Source of the DNA: Vesta saturnalis
Taxonomy: Eukaryota > Arthropoda > Insecta > Coleoptera > Lampyridae
Reading direction: 5' to 3'
Assembly (NCBI GenBank): GCA_036346205.1
Contig: JARFJB010000967.1
Coordinates: forward strand, 1,658,501-1,722,500
DNA: 64,000 nt
The position numbers and the translations under genes are program-made. The notes beneath the pieces were generated by a model, which was not told where the DNA came from, searched no databases, and saw only the letters and a list, made by a program, of their open reading frames with translations. Positions 1-11,579 of the stretch are shown here, in pieces. The stretch's first letter is position 1, and the number at the start of each line of letters is the position of its first letter.

Positions 1-4
1 GGCA

Positions 5-367
5 TCAATTCATCATAGAAACCAACCATACTTTTTTCATTTTCCAGATTGAACATGAAAATATTGGGTAGTGTATTGTGTAACCAATTCCAAAAGACGC
101 TCTGGGAAATATTTTGCAAAATATTGAGTAGGAGTAAAAAACTTCAGGAGCTCTCCATTTAATTTTACCTTGCGGTTTAGGAAGTGTAGTTTCAGATGAA
201 TAACATTGCATACTGCTAAGTACTTCTTGTACTTCGCATTCGCGCTCATCTTCCCGCTCTTCCTCAATCTCGTCTGCAACTTCAATATTTTCTTCATCGT
301 CCATTTCAAAATCAGAGCTCTCCAAAATCGCCATTAATCCGTCATCGGTTAAATATTGACCGCACAT
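5..367 (-). pseudogene. piggyBac-like transposase, N-terminal fragment (frameshifted, cut by window edge)
   Basis: Reading leftwards from an ATG at 367 gives a short N-terminus with a strongly acidic stretch (residues about 18-45), as is usual for piggyBac transposases. A second minus frame (37-309) then takes over with a block resembling the piggyBac motif 'pl-ef/yF-kyF----l-l/m---TN-Y--Q-GK': the visible residues are TPTQYFAKYFPERLLELV and then YFHVQSGK. The switch between the two frames implies a frameshift. Only the first 100 or so residues of a protein usually near 600 are present, and the remainder would lie left of the window. The family call rests on this one motif and the acidic start. 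Confidence 0.6.
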
Positions 368-805
368 GATGCAATCAAATTAGTTTTAAGCAAGTCCTGA
401 AAACAAAGTGTAACGTTACAAACCTTGGTAGCGTACGGACCCGACCCTCACAATTGTGATTATTCACATTGTAACGTAAATATCATGAAGATATGTACCG
501 CGATACATACCTAATTACAAACACTATGAAGTATTTTCAAGTAGTTTGCACACATATAAAGATATTTCATTTACAATAACAATTGACTAAATAATAACCA
601 GTCCGCTGAGGATATTTACTCACTTGAACTGTCAGAATTACGATGTGGAAATGCTTACCGGTCAAAAGAAAATGCCACAATATTTAAATCGGCCGATAAA
701 GTGATCGCCCACAGTCGTGTGGTTCAGGTTTAAATTATGTATAACTACTAACAACAAAAATAGACAGTTTAGACCACACCCTCACAAGAGTGAGGGAATG
801 GTCTG

Positions 806-807
<2 letters not shown>
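368..807. other. AT-rich spacer upstream of the piggyBac fragment
   Basis: No coding signal is seen. It contains a perfect 12-bp palindrome TGTAACGTTACA at 409-420. It may include the 5' end of the piggyBac relic, but I could not find a TTAA-flanked terminus. Confidence 0.3.

Positions 808-898
<91 letters not shown>
808..898. repeat. (TA)n microsatellite, 91 bp
   Basis: An uninterrupted alternating TA tract, directly left of a Tc1/mariner relic. Open frames through it (YIYIYI) are artefacts. Confidence 0.97.
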
Positions 899-900
<2 letters not shown>

Positions 901-919
901 CTATATAACAACGTAGACA

Positions 920-2420
920 TTTGCCATTGGAATTAACGTTTTTGCAGATTCCTGCTGATTGCACATCCGCAGGTACTAACTACAAAACTGAAAGATGAAA
1001 ATGATCAAGTAATTGGCGTTTTTTAAATATGATATGCCTTGATTTCCAATTTGTTTCAAATGTGTCAAATAGTTTAGGAAGTATTTAGCGTTGTTTAATA
1101 TTATCGTCCATGTTATTAATTTTAAAATGGACAACATTATGTGCAGAAATTTGAAAGATCTGGAAATATTTTTGTAGAATCAGAATCTTGGGGTGGTAAA
1201 TAATACTTTTGTTATCGTTAAAACACTAAAATTAAAAATAACACGACAATTAGTTTAAGACAATGTGCTGTTGAAGTAGGTTTATCTAAAACACGGAAAT
1301 AGGACATAATAAGGAAACACGAATATCCCGTACAAGGCCTAGTGTCATCAAGAGATTTTCGATTTTGACTAGGAGCGCAGGAGTGTATTCTGAGAAGGAA
1401 TGCTAGATCACGTCGTTTTTGCCTACACTTTGTTCTACGGACGAGTGTACTTTTACACACAATAACGAACCAAATGTTCAAAACATTCGCTAATGGACCC
1501 AAGAAAATACTCGAGTGAATATTAGTACGCTAACTCAGTATCCTCAAAAAATTAATATCTGGGCTAGGATTTTTAAAAATCCTAGGAAATTTAAAGTCAG
1601 AAATTTATTTAGAATTATTAGTAACCAAAGTTGGCACTGCATTAGAAAGAGTCGCAAGAGAAAATCAGGAGATCTGGTTTCAACAAGACGACTGTCCTGC
1701 ACATTCTGGTTTAGATTTTTTTAATGACTCGCTTCCAAATCGTTGGATAGATAGAGGTGGTGCCATAAATTGGCCTGCGAGATCGCCTGATTTAGCCCCT
1801 TGCGACTTCTTCTTATGGGATCACCTTCAATGCAAAATTTATAAAAGGCGTCTAGCCGATATGAATTCTTTAAGGAAGGCAAAAGAAAAAAAGTGCCGGT
1901 TAATTACCGAAATACAAACGTTAGAAGAGGTTTTTATAATATGTTAGGATACTGTTTGGTTCAAAACGAGGGTTTGTATAAATATCTATTGTAATTTTAT
2001 TTTTCTTTGTCTTTCTTTATATTTTACAATAAAGTTTTAAAACTATAATTTTATAATTCACTATATTAAACTGCGTAACTGTGTCTTTTGCCTTAATTAG
2101 TCTCAATTTTTTATTCATGCCATTTAAATTTTTTTTAAATTATTTCTTCACATTAAAATTAATAACATGGACGAGAATATTAATCAACGTAAAATATTTT
2201 TTATCATTTGAAACAAATTGGAAATCAAGCCATATTATCATATTTTAAAAACGCCAATTACTTATTTTGTGTTTTAAACTAAACATTTCATCTTTTAGTC
2301 TTGTAATTAGTACCTTTGGATGTGCAATCACTTTACCTTTTGATTGATACCATTGGCTTTTCTGTCGGATGAATTTGCGAGTAGGGATCTGCAAAAATGT
2401 TCATTCCAGTGTTAAATCCC
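920..2420 (+). mobile_element. Tc1/mariner-superfamily element, degraded, with long inverted repeats
   Basis: The left segment (about 926-1130) reappears inverted at about 2150-2410. Shared landmarks include TGATTGCACATCC, AAGTAATTGGCGTTTTT, TTGATTTCCAATTTGTTTC and CCATGTTATTAATTTTAA, read on opposite strands. The inverted repeats are thus about 200 bp and enclose a decayed transposase. The exact ends and TA duplication are blurred because both flanks run into (TA)n tracts. Confidence 0.75.
1225..1990 (+). pseudogene. Tc1/mariner transposase relic (DD41D-like)
   Basis: The plus strand gives, across several frames, an N-terminal helix-turn-helix remnant (SLRQCAVEVGLSKT near 1238), then the second catalytic aspartate block (IWFQQDDCPAHS near 1670) and the third (INWPARSPDLAPCDFFLW near 1765). 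I count 38 residues between the last two aspartates, against 41 in two other copies in this window, which suggests a small deletion. The first catalytic aspartate block is not recognisable, and there are several stops and frameshifts. The product would have been a cut-and-paste transposase acting on the flanking inverted repeats. Confidence 0.8.
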
Positions 2421-2447
2421 TATGATCGGGTTTGAGACCGGACACAC

Positions 2448-2449
<2 letters not shown>

Positions 2450-2517
<68 letters not shown>
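2450..2517. repeat. (TA)n microsatellite, 68 bp
   Basis: An uninterrupted AT/TA tract immediately right of the degraded mariner element. Confidence 0.97.
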
Positions 2518-2520
<3 letters not shown>

Positions 2521-2659
2521 GTGCTTGGTTTTTGAGTGTTTGATTGGTTTAGAATTGGCTATTTTCGTGAGCGGTGGACATCATCTTTTGAGCGTGGGGA
2601 GCAGGGGTTACCGACGTGGGTAGGGGCTGCATATTAAGAGTCTGCCGTCAGCTTTTCTG

Positions 2660-3016
2660 TCAGGCTTGCTCGGATTGTACAGGCGTCTGTTGTAGATATA
2701 GCAGGTTTTGAGGATGTTCTTGGTAGCGGTCTGACGTACGTTGTATGTTTGCTGTTTCTATTGTCCTAACGTTGGGATGTCTGTAGCGAAGTCTTTGTAT
2801 GTTCCGTAGTATGTTTCTTTCGCAGGAGGCGATAAATTTTAGGTTATTGTTTTTGTGGGTGACGTACAATGCGCACGGTAGTCTAGTAGTGGTCTTATTT
2901 ATGTCTTGTATGTCTACTGTAGGGTTTTTGAGAGGCAACCTATGTCGTATCCTCAAAGGGCTTTCAACACGTTCACACGATTGTACATCTTGTCTGGAAC
3001 CTTCTTTAAGTCCCAT
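2660..3016 (-). CDS. unrecognised 118-residue open frame
   Basis: This is an open frame in a stretch with noticeably higher GC than its surroundings. The product is basic and rich in R, Q, T and N, with no signal peptide, membrane segment or motif I can place. It ends close to the (TA)n tract at 2450-2517. It could be the remnant of a retroelement or chance. There is no sign of splice sites or a promoter. Confidence 0.2.
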   Translation of the reverse strand: MGLKEGSRQDVQSCERVESPLRIRHRLPLKNPTVDIQDINKTTTRLPCALYVTHKNNNLKFIASCERNILRNIQRLRYRHPNVRTIETANIQRTSDRYQEHPQNLLYLQQTPVQSEQA

Positions 3017-3129
3017 TCCTAGTGAATTGTCTTGGAGAAGGTAGCTTCTACGTATGCTATTGTGTCTTGGAGTTATAGTTGTTTACGTATCGTAATAACA
3101 AAGTAATGTAACAAAAGGAATGAAATAGT

Positions 3130-3510
3130 TTAATATCTATTTTTTAGGATAATTGTGCAACATATTATTTAATACGTCCTTAACTAAAATAGGCAATATT
3201 GTTGAAATAAAAACAATAAGCTATATCAGATGGACGTTTAAAACTTCATGTCAGGTAGACGTTAATAGAGATATAGATGCAAACTTAAAAAAAATTCCAA
3301 AGCAGCCCGCTTCTATAAAATATCGATAATACAATTTAAGCATTTTCAATCCTATTTAATTAATTTTTAGATTGTTTGCTTTATATTAGGAAACTTTATA
3401 AAGAAAAGTTATGTAAATTTAAATTTTCTTTAAAAAGTATGTCTACACATTTTCTTATAAAATTAATCGTTATTCAGATATTGAAACGTTCGAGTTAACA
3501 TTTAATTAAA
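3130..3510 (+). repeat. dispersed repeat R1, partial copy
   Basis: From TTAGGATAATTGTGCAAC (near 3145) to TTAATCGTTATTCAGATATTG (near 3463) this stretch matches, with substitutions, 43110-43390 on the same strand and about 7010-7340 on the other strand. No coding potential is visible. The remainder up to about 3950 contains a 128-residue open frame that I regard as chance. Confidence 0.75.
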
Positions 3511-4517
3511 ATTTTACTTTTTATGTTTTTGTTTTTAAATTTATCAAAAAACAAGCTACACATCATCACATGTGCTGCCCACCTGTTTCAAAGAAAATAT
3601 ACAAACAATAGAATACACACTATTATGGACTCTCCAAACCCCCAAGCCCAGTAAGGAATCGTATGGACTAAATGTATCTTTTACTAACTTTATTCATCTA
3701 CAAAAAACGCCATCCTTTTCTTTCATGGCAATGTTGTCAAACACAAAATGTAATTTAGGAACACATATCTTTTTATACTTTCATGTTATTGTTCGTGTGC
3801 ACTATGTTATTTTTCAAATTAAACCAACTCCATTCATTAAATATTTGTTCTCTTCAGAACGCTTAAGCTTAGTACAAGCACATTTTAAGGTCATGATGAG
3901 TATTTTCTATAATTCTGTTATTGAACTTAATTTTGTTGAAATTTCTTTAACTCTTTAACGATGTTCTGGGAAATATTTAATCCGTAAGGAAAAACGTCTC
4001 GTTCTTAACGCACTAAATTAAAAAGAGAGCAACGCTTTATGTTGTTCAGAATGAAGAATCTATGCTATTAAAAGAATATCAAACTGAAGCAACAGTTAGT
4101 CCGAGGAAACGTGCGAAAAGGAAAGATGCACAAATCAATAAATGCCTTCATGTATATGACCAGAATATCCAAACTATTATTCGGCAAAAAGTGCAAGACT
4201 TTTTTATTGCAAACGTTCCACCAACGATGAACAGTATCCTTTGTGCTGGTAATAGTGATAATGATTTACCGAATTTTAAACGCACTACACTTTTGAACTT
4301 CTTGAAACGTATTGGTTTTGAATTTCAAAAGGTGGGACGCAAAAGCATTCTTACTGAGCGTGATGGTATTATAATATGGAGGTATAAATACTTACGATGC
4401 ATTACAAAATTCAGAAAAGAAGGTAATTTACAGCAATTTTATTATTATTTATAATTATATGCTTAATAACGGCGAATTTTACGAAATTAACGTTCACACC
4501 TAGCTAGAAGTAATATA

Positions 4518-5723
4518 GTGTGTCCCAACAAGAACGCCGGATTTGAATTGGCCGCCATTTTTTTTTTGTTATGAGATTGACAGCATTCTGCCTACGCTTT
4601 TTATTTTGTATATTTGTTGCAGTTACTGGATATGGAGCATTACACTGCTGAACAACGAGATTTAATTGTGAAAACACATTACCAAAATGAGTCAACTGTT
4701 CGGAGGCTGATGACGAAATTGGAGGCAACAGGAAACACTGCAAACATTCCATCGCCCGAATGCACTCATCGTACGCGGTCTGTTCAGAACATAGCCATTG
4801 TTTGAGATAGTGTTCAACTGAGTCCGAACAAATCCGTTCGTCGACGTTCATAGCAGTTAGGCATTTCAAGAAGCTCATTACAGAGGATTATCGTGAAAGA
4901 TCTACACATGCATGCATTTGAAGTGCAGTTAACCCAAGAACTGAAACCATCAGACCATTTGCAACGAAGACAGTTCGTTCAGTGGATTCTTGAGAGGCAA
5001 CATGCAGACCACCACTTTGCCAACAAAATTATTTTAGTGACGAGGCTCAGTCTCATCTTTCCGGCTTCGTAAACAAACGGAATTGTCACATTTGGGGAAT
5101 AGAAAACCGAAAAAAAATGATTGAAAAGGGATTACACCCTCAACGGGTGACTGTTTGGTGTAGACTTTGGGCCTGTGGAGTGATAGGGCCTTACTTTTTC
5201 GAAAATGACGATGGTAATGCCACAACGATTTATGGAGGACGTTACCGTAATATGGTTAGGAATTTCTTGTGACCTTATTTGGATGACATTGATTACGAAC
5301 AGCTGTGGTTCCAGCAAGATTGCGCTACATGCCACACCTCCAATGAGGCTATTTATCTGTTGCATGAGAAATTTCCAAACCGGGTCCTTTCGCGCAGAGG
5401 TGACTAGAACTGGCCACCAGGGTCATGTGACGTGACACCGTGCGACTTCTTTCTTTGGGGGTTTCTGAAATCAGAGGTTTATGAACACAATCCTCGAACC
5501 ATACAAGACCCGAAGCAGGAAACTCGACGTGTCAGCGCCGAACTCCAAGGGCAGACTGTGCAAAAGTAATCACAAATTTCATAGACATAGTCACTAGCTG
5601 CAGAGCATCTCGTGGTGGACATATGCCACATGTCATTTTTCATACTTAAATCGGAACGTGTACCCTTTGTTTATATAGCTTATTTTGTGCATTATTAAAT
5701 CCGGCGTTCTTATTGGGACATAT
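4518..5723 (+). mobile_element. Tc1/mariner element of 1206 bp with TA target duplication
   Basis: Inverted termini match over about 26 bp: TGTCCCAACAAGAACGCCGG at the left, and the inverted equivalent with T in place of the C at position 9 at the right (5695-5720). TA flanks both sides (4516-4517 and 5724-5725). The length is typical for mariners. The element sits inside an IS630-type transposase relic and has not been disturbed by later insertions. Confidence 0.85.
4632..5569 (+). pseudogene. Tc1/mariner DD41D transposase, multiply disabled
   Basis: Starting at ATG 4632 (MEHYTAEQRDLIVKTHYQNE) the sequence follows an insect transposase family through several frames: SPNKSVRRRS (near 4820), HFANKIILVTR (near 5015; the usual SDEAH aspartate block is degraded), TVWC-LW (near 5150), LWFQQDCATCH (near 5303) and TPCDFFLWGFLKSEVY (near 5436). 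I count 41 residues between the second and third aspartates. At least four frameshifts or stops are present. The gene ends at a TAA at 5567-5569. Confidence 0.82.
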
Positions 5724-6033
5724 TATATTATATTATTACTGACGAATATAACTGTAAGTGTTATCGAAACGTTTAGATTGTATAATTTAAAATACACCAT
5801 TAAAAACCCCAAAAAATGTAAGTATTTTATTTGTGTAATAATGGTGAAGGTTTACATTCTCATAACAAAGAAGTGACAATTAAAAACTGGCAACATTATT
5901 TATATAAATCACGTAAAGACTATTGAAAATAATATGTGGATACCAGATAATCTGCAAGGTGATATTGAACAGTTGATAATCAACGTTACACAATCTTTTT
6001 CCGATGAACTAGAGGTCGATTCCAGCGATTAAA

Positions 6034-6656
6034 CCAAATTGGAAGGAATATATCATTTGTGCGAGAAACATTACATTATATTGAAAATAAAATTATTTAT
6101 TGACACACAAGTTCCTACTATAGGTAAAGCAGCATCGATCTCATGTAACAGATAATCCATTGATTTCTCCATTGTGTGTGGATCGTCTCCCCTATAGGAA
6201 ATTTAAAATCTACGTTTTAAAGTTTTGATTTATATACTAATGTTTATTTGTCGCTGATAAATTATAATAACTTTATTCCTGTTAAAATTCAGAAAAGTAA
6301 CACTTACAGAAGTCAAAATAACTAAAAATTAATACCTTAAGGTTAAAATAAACTTCAACGACTGTGCTCGAAACCATTCATCCATTTGCACCAGTCGAGA
6401 TACTGGTAAAAAATATATATAATAAGAGGATTTGATACAATTAATACAATTTTAACAAGCTGTATCTAAAAATTATTGTAGTAGTTAAAGTATTCGTTAT
6501 AATCATAAAAAATTGCTTTATTAGGAAATGGTTAATGTGAATGCGCCCATATGTGATTTTTGTTTCCAAGCCAGTTGTTACAAGATATCTTATGCGAAGT
6601 TCATGTATAATCCCTTGTTGAAATTAGTTAACATATACGTATGTAGGTATAGAACG
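6034..6656. other. AT-rich stretch, nothing recognised
   Basis: Low-complexity AT-rich sequence with no coding blocks, inverted repeats or RNA genes that I can see. Confidence 0.4.
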
Positions 6657-7580
6657 TTATGCAATCGACTTTATTCAATATCGTTAGATCAACATATTAG
6701 CTTTTATAACGTTTTACCAAGATCGACCATGTTTCGTGAATGTGTCTGTGTGGGCGTATGTGGATGTATGCTAGTATCCACGACAACTCCAGAACGAAAA
6801 AACCTACGTATCTAAAATTTTGTATTTTGAGATTGCTTTCATTTATACTTCTAAAATAGCTGATATAAAAATATCTAGATATAGACCTTAAACATATGGA
6901 TTAATTATGTTCTATGCAATTTTTTGATATGATTCGTAATGTAGCGGCAAAAATTCCTAATGTAGAATTTATGTGTTAGTTCTGTTTTTTTCAATACCTG
7001 AGTAACGATTAATTTTATAAGAAAGAGTGTAGACATGTTTTAAGGAAAATTTAATTTTACATAACTTTTCTTTATAATGTTTGTTAAAATAAAGCAAAGT
7101 ATGTCTAAAACTTAATTAAATATGCATGAAAATGTTTAAGCTGTATTATTGATGTCTCACAGAAGCTGGCAGCTTTGGAATTTTTTTCAAATTAACCTGT
7201 ATTTATGTCTGTTAATTTCTATCTGACGTGAAGTTTTAAACGTCATTCTGACATAGATTATAATTTTTGTTTTCACAATGTTGCCTGTTTTCATTTCAAC
7301 GTATAAAAAAGATTTTGCATAATTATCCTAAAAAAATTATAATTAAAATAATTTCCATTTTTTAAGTTAGCATGCAGTAGATGTAGTAGTAGATATTATC
7401 GTCTGTATGACATCAAATTTTACATAGATTATTATTTTGTTTTTAAAATGTTGCCTAAATATATAAAAGAGGTAGCATAATTATTCTACAAAACTTTTAT
7501 TAAAATTACCTATTTTGTTTCGTTTAATTTCCACTTTGTAGGTTGGAAGGTCGCATGGTGTTCCCCACCTGATATTTTAC
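6657..7580 (-). repeat. dispersed repeat R1, longest copy
   Basis: Read on the minus strand this matches about 43000-43810. Landmarks are TTATGCAATCGACTT at one end and GGTTGGAAGGTCGCATGGTG (plus strand, near 7541) at the other. The module AGGATAATTATGC...CTTTTATA...GGCAACATTGT occurs twice in it (about 7210-7350 and 7440-7500), so R1 has an internal duplication. There is no coding capacity. I could not define termini or a target duplication. Confidence 0.75.
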
Positions 7581-7924
7581 GTATCGTAAACATAAATACA
7601 TGCAAGCATGTGCACGTAAAATAAAATTAGTTAACTGCAAAAATGAAATTTAATAAAGTAATTTTTACAGTTAACTTGGTCCCTATATTTAGCTTCTAGT
7701 GCGACCAGCTTCTTATGAATCGAACTTCTATACGGTATATTTACAACCCGATTTATAAGTTCATTAGAATATACGTTCGTCTTTTACTTTAGGTTAGAAA
7801 TTGTGTCTCTTACACCGTAGCCACCGTGCCCGGTATTATAGAACGGTGCAGTAAGCAATCGGTATAATAACTATTATGTTTTGTTATGAACGAATAGGTT
7901 CAAAAATAAATATGTAATTAACAT
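7581..7924. other. spacer with a short tRNA-unit tail fragment
   Basis: Mostly unrecognised. Positions 7878-7920 (TTTTGTTATGAACGAATAGG and on) match the flanking body of the tRNA-like repeat units elsewhere in the window. Confidence 0.5.
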
Positions 7925-9192
7925 GTAAATAAGTGGTGCAAATGATAATCGTATAAAATATATAAAGAGATAAGTGTAAAAAGTTCTCCAAAAACAAATC
8001 GTTAAGCTAACTAGAGGTACAAACCATTCACCACAAATAATGCCTTTGATTCAGTCGGTAGTTTAACGTAGGGTGGTTCCTTCTTTTGATTTGCTAAATC
8101 AGCTCAATTTCTGCTTGATTACTTCCACTGAACATCAATATAAAAAAAAAACAGTGTAACACTAATAAAATCATCTACGACCCCAAGTTATTTTTTTTTA
8201 ATGCTCGGAATAACGAGGTTGTTAACAATAAAAATTTTATAGAAATGTAAAAAATAAAAATATACCAACATGTTCATTAACAGTTAATGATAGGGTTAAA
8301 TAAAATATATCTTAAAACTAGCCTTAACTTACTAAAAATCATTACATAAATACCTGTTTGTAAAATTTTGTACACAAATTTTTTAATAACCTCTGGTATC
8401 TAAACGATTACGGAAATTTCAACTCACGTGATGTCATCCTTGCCACAATATTGCGTAATATCTTGAAATAATGCTTTACGTTGTAAGCCACACCCAACAA
8501 TGGAATTTTCCTTCTTATAAATTTTATCTTCTTGAAATTGAATAAACCAATATTTATTATATTTTCTCGAACGTTCATATAATAAATGTAATTAAACTTT
8601 AAATTCTGTATTAAAAGCACAACGCAATCATAAAATGAAAGCGTACGTAACAGTAGAATTAATTGTGCAATCAAAAAGGGTGAAATTAAAAGTGTAAAAG
8701 TAAAATAAAAGTAAACTAAAATAAAAGTGCCTGAAAAGAGCAAATGTTTTAATTTTTAGTATAATGCGTTAAAATATCTTACCATCAAATCAATGGCACT
8801 TTCACTAAATTTAGGTGGAAAACCAAAAAAAAAAAGATTCCTAACAACACCACTTTCACCAGGAAGCGAAAAAAATGGATGCTTTGGAAGTTAGATGATG
8901 TAGTCGTGCGCGAAAGGATTTGTGCAAGGAATTTAATCAACGATAACGTATTCCGCAAACGTATTTGAGCAGAAAAATAATTTGAAGAGGGAGTATAAAC
9001 CATTAAGAAGATATGCACTATAAACCCCTAAGCAGATATGCAACTTAAGTTACACCGAAATGCAAATTAAGTTGCCTACCACATATTTACAAATCGTTAA
9101 TTAATAAAATTTTTCTTATATTTACAACTGAATGAACGAAAGACCTAAATTACGGTATATTTTATTACAACTCAAAATGGGTTGTTACACAA
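7925..9192 (+). repeat. left arm of the 6.1-kb inverted structure
   Basis: It pairs with 12885-14035. A third, partial copy of the GGCACTTTTA-rich part lies at 49100-49560. Open frames here (111 and 77 aa) are not conserved as proteins between the arms and are treated as chance. Confidence 0.75.
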
Positions 9193-9456
9193 TTATTATT
9201 AATTTTATTAAGGACATCGATGTAAACTTTGCCTTTACGTATGTAGAGCTGATGTAAATTCTAAATATATTGAGATTACAGTCTAATTATTCATATTAAC
9301 GGAATGTGAGCGTACAATACGCAAGGATTCATATATACCAAGGCAACTTGGCTAATATTAAATTATTATAAGTTTGGTTATGAACGAATAAGTTCAAAAG
9401 TAAATATGTAATTAAAAATTATCATTAATTTTATTAATTACATAAATAAAAAGTTT

Positions 9457-9529
9457 ATCTCGAGTAGGATTTGAACCTACGACAGGTACTTTGCTAGAGT
9501 ACTACTCCAACCAAGTGAGCTATCGAGAT
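9457..9529 (-). tRNA. tRNA-like sequence, anticodon AGC
   Basis: 73 nt that fold as a cloverleaf. The acceptor ATCTCGA/TCGAGAT is fully paired, the anticodon stem GTACT/AGTAC encloses loop CTAGCAA, and the T arm is GTAGG/CCTAC with loop TTCAAAT. The A box (TAGCTCACTTGG) and B box (GGTTCAAATCC) are good. The D stem is imperfect. AGC would be alanine, but the acceptor stem is unlike usual tRNA-Ala, so a repeat-borne pseudo-tRNA is more likely than a working gene. Confidence 0.55.
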
Positions 9530-9663
9530 ACAAGCCCCAATCGATGTAAATTTTGTCTTTATGTGTGTAGAACTGATGTAAATTCTAAATATCCTTGCGA
9601 TATTATTGTAAGCAATTTGACTATAATCTCATAATATTTGGAATTTATATCACTGGTGCTTGT

Positions 9664-9736
9664 ATCTCTATAGCTCAGATGGTTAGAGCGGTAATATAGC
9701 AAAGTACATGTCGTAGGTTCAAATCCTACTGAAGGA
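9664..9736 (+). tRNA. tRNA-like sequence, loop ATAGCAA (AGC)
   Basis: Inverted partner of the 9457-9529 copy. The D arm GCTC/GAGC and T arm are intact, but the anticodon stem (GTAAT/AGTAC) and acceptor (ATCTCTA/TGAAGGA) carry mismatches. A run of five T follows six bases after the end, where a pol III terminator would be. Confidence 0.45.
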
Positions 9737-10656
9737 AAACTTTTTATTTAAGTACTTAATACAATTAACAATAATTTTTGATTATATATCAGTATAAGAA
9801 GTTTAGCAACCATGCACTGCCTTCGCATAAGTCCCGTACTGCACTTGGAGGTTTGGACGATCTGTAGATTACCTCAATCGTGCAGTTCTAAACAGATTTC
9901 TACTCTTCTCAATGCAGGGCAAGGAAGGGGATTGCTCTACTCTCGTTCAAACGATGCTTATAGTTGTTTGGAATTGATGTGGAATAAAGGGATTGCAACT
10001 GTAGGAGAAATATTATCCACTTTCGTGCAAGACGAATGGATAAATTTGCTTTGTAAAACTATTTTTAAATTTTTCATTACGTATTCTTTTGAGAAAATAA
10101 TTTTTTTTTAATTAAATCTTTGTACTTTAACTTTAACTTTAACAAACCAAAGAATAGATATTTATATTAACTCGGATTATTGAATTCACAATTGTCAGGT
10201 GCAATTTCTTATAGTTAGTTTTAAAATGAAATTATGAATGTTTTTGCTAGCTTGATTAAGTTTAAGGTTGGAATGGGAAGGTTTCGCATGTTTTCTTTCT
10301 ATTAGGTCCAGTCATGCTAGTAACATTTTTTATAAATTGATTACGGAATGATTTTTTATCCCAATATTTAACCCGAATGTATGATTTGTTTTGCTCGGCC
10401 GGTTCCGTACCTTATTGACAATCATGACTAGCTCTTTTCTTCTTGTTATTTCGTTTTATCAAATTTCTTCTAGGCGTCATGATTCTAATTTAATATCTGT
10501 TCTCTTATTATTTTTAAAAAATATAGAAAAATTATTTCTTACATCAGTATACACAAAAAAAGAAAACGGAAAAATTGTGTAATCATAAAAAAATTTAACT
10601 TCAAATAAACTTTATCCGATTGAATTTAACGTAAAAATTGAATCTCTTTTTTTTAG

Positions 10657-10836
10657 AAAACCTTTTCTCACATGGACGATTACAATTTCAATAAGTGCTC
10701 CGCAGAATTGAATGTACTCAGAGAAGCATCTAACTTGATGAATGATCAAGCGTTAGATGCTGCACGTTTAGCTTTATTACTTTCCTAGGATAAGAAAAGA
10801 GTTAGCGACGCATCTGCTACACCAAGTTTAAAAGGT
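10657..10836 (+). other. possible exon-like fragment, unrecognised
   Basis: After TTTTTTTTAG there is an ATG (10673) followed by a codon-like stretch (MDDYNFNKCSAELNVLREAS, then a helical Ala/Leu-rich part), one in-frame stop, and AAAG/GTGTAA at the end. It could be the decayed N-terminus of a transposon protein. I do not recognise it. Flanking sequence to 11460 shows nothing else firm. Confidence 0.2.
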
Positions 10837-11579
10837 GTAAAATGAGTTAAGTGTGCATATCTTATACCATTACTTAGTAGTTTTCACTAGCTAAGGTAAA
10901 TTATGTAATTAATTGTGCGTACAGGTAGGCAAAGTGAAGTAATTATGATTAAATCCTGTGACTCATGTGAATATAATAGTAGCTGTACATGTAGTAAATG
11001 TTAGTAATCAAGGAGCTCGTCATAGCTTTGAAAGGGTAAACATGAAATGCTTCAAAGTGTTACACTTGCTTGTTTACCTACCCACACGACTGAAACTGCT
11101 GAAAGTGCACAAGGGTTTGAGGTTCTATGTTGTGGCCACCTAAATTTGAAAGATTAAAGCTACTATTTACATGACACGTAGTAAGCTAATCAATGCAGCA
11201 GCAAAAGTTAGATACTACTGCTCTTTAAAAAAATAATTACACGTTTTTTAATTACAAAGTTTTAACTTTTTAACTTCAAATAAATGTTTTTAAATTAGTG
11301 AAGTCATAATGTACACAGTTCTTTCGTAAAAGTTGAGCAAATTTCTGGTACTTTTGTAAAATTAAATATAAATAACCCTGTTAAGTAAACGGAATGCTCT
11401 AAGTAAATTAACTGTAAGAGGACTTAGAAAAACATTAAAATATAGTATGTTGTCAGTGTATTCATAATTTATAATCTCCAGAAAAGGTTGTTACGGCTTG
11501 ACAAGGATGCCTCGGCGGGTGAGAATTACAGCCTTCTGCGTACACAAAGAAGAGAGAACGCATTCGGAGGGAATTAATA

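Larger units (their letters stand above)
3955..6033 (+). pseudogene. IS630-type DDE transposase relic, split by a mariner element
   Basis: The frame at 4062-4454 reads like the N-terminal part of IS630-type DDE transposases common in insects: a basic linker, a predicted HTH region, then FKRTTLLNFLKRIGFEFQK, GRKSILTERDGIIIWRYKYL and KFRKEG. A matching earlier frame begins at about 3955. The block ends at AAG/GTAATT near 4422, which could be a splice donor. A 1206-bp mariner element follows (4518-5723). A short acidic tail (EQLIINVTQSFSDELEVDSSD, 5960-6033) resembles the C-terminus of the same family. The catalytic core is missing. Confidence 0.6.
9193..9790. repeat. tRNA-like repeat block 1 (one unit lacking its tRNA, plus an inverted pair)
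   Basis: It begins with a unit body lacking the tRNA part (9193-9385), followed by a unit with a minus-strand tRNA-like sequence and then a plus-strand one, so the two face each other as an inverted repeat. The flanking bodies share GTTATGAACGAATAAGTTC and TACATAAATAAAAAGTTT with all other blocks in the window. Confidence 0.85.

Noticed and set aside
717..964. Open frames of repeated Tyr-Ile in both strands
   Set aside because: They are translations of the (TA)n tract; the same applies at 48521-48745 and 53054-53257.
3572..3958. 128-residue plus-strand frame
   Set aside because: No motif, AT-driven composition, no flanking gene signals.
8408..9018. Minus-strand frames of 111 and 77 aa
   Set aside because: They fall in an inverted arm; the mirrored arm at 13.0-13.6 kb does not conserve the protein.
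9457..9736. Functional nuclear tRNA-Ala genes
   Set aside because: The acceptor stem differs from normal tRNA-Ala, copies vary in the anticodon arm, and all lie within the same dispersed repeat. I kept them as tRNA-like.
9812..10111. 99-residue plus-strand frame
   Set aside because: No recognisable domain and it ends in a Phe/Ile-rich AT tail. Another frame looks equally protein-like, so I could not choose.
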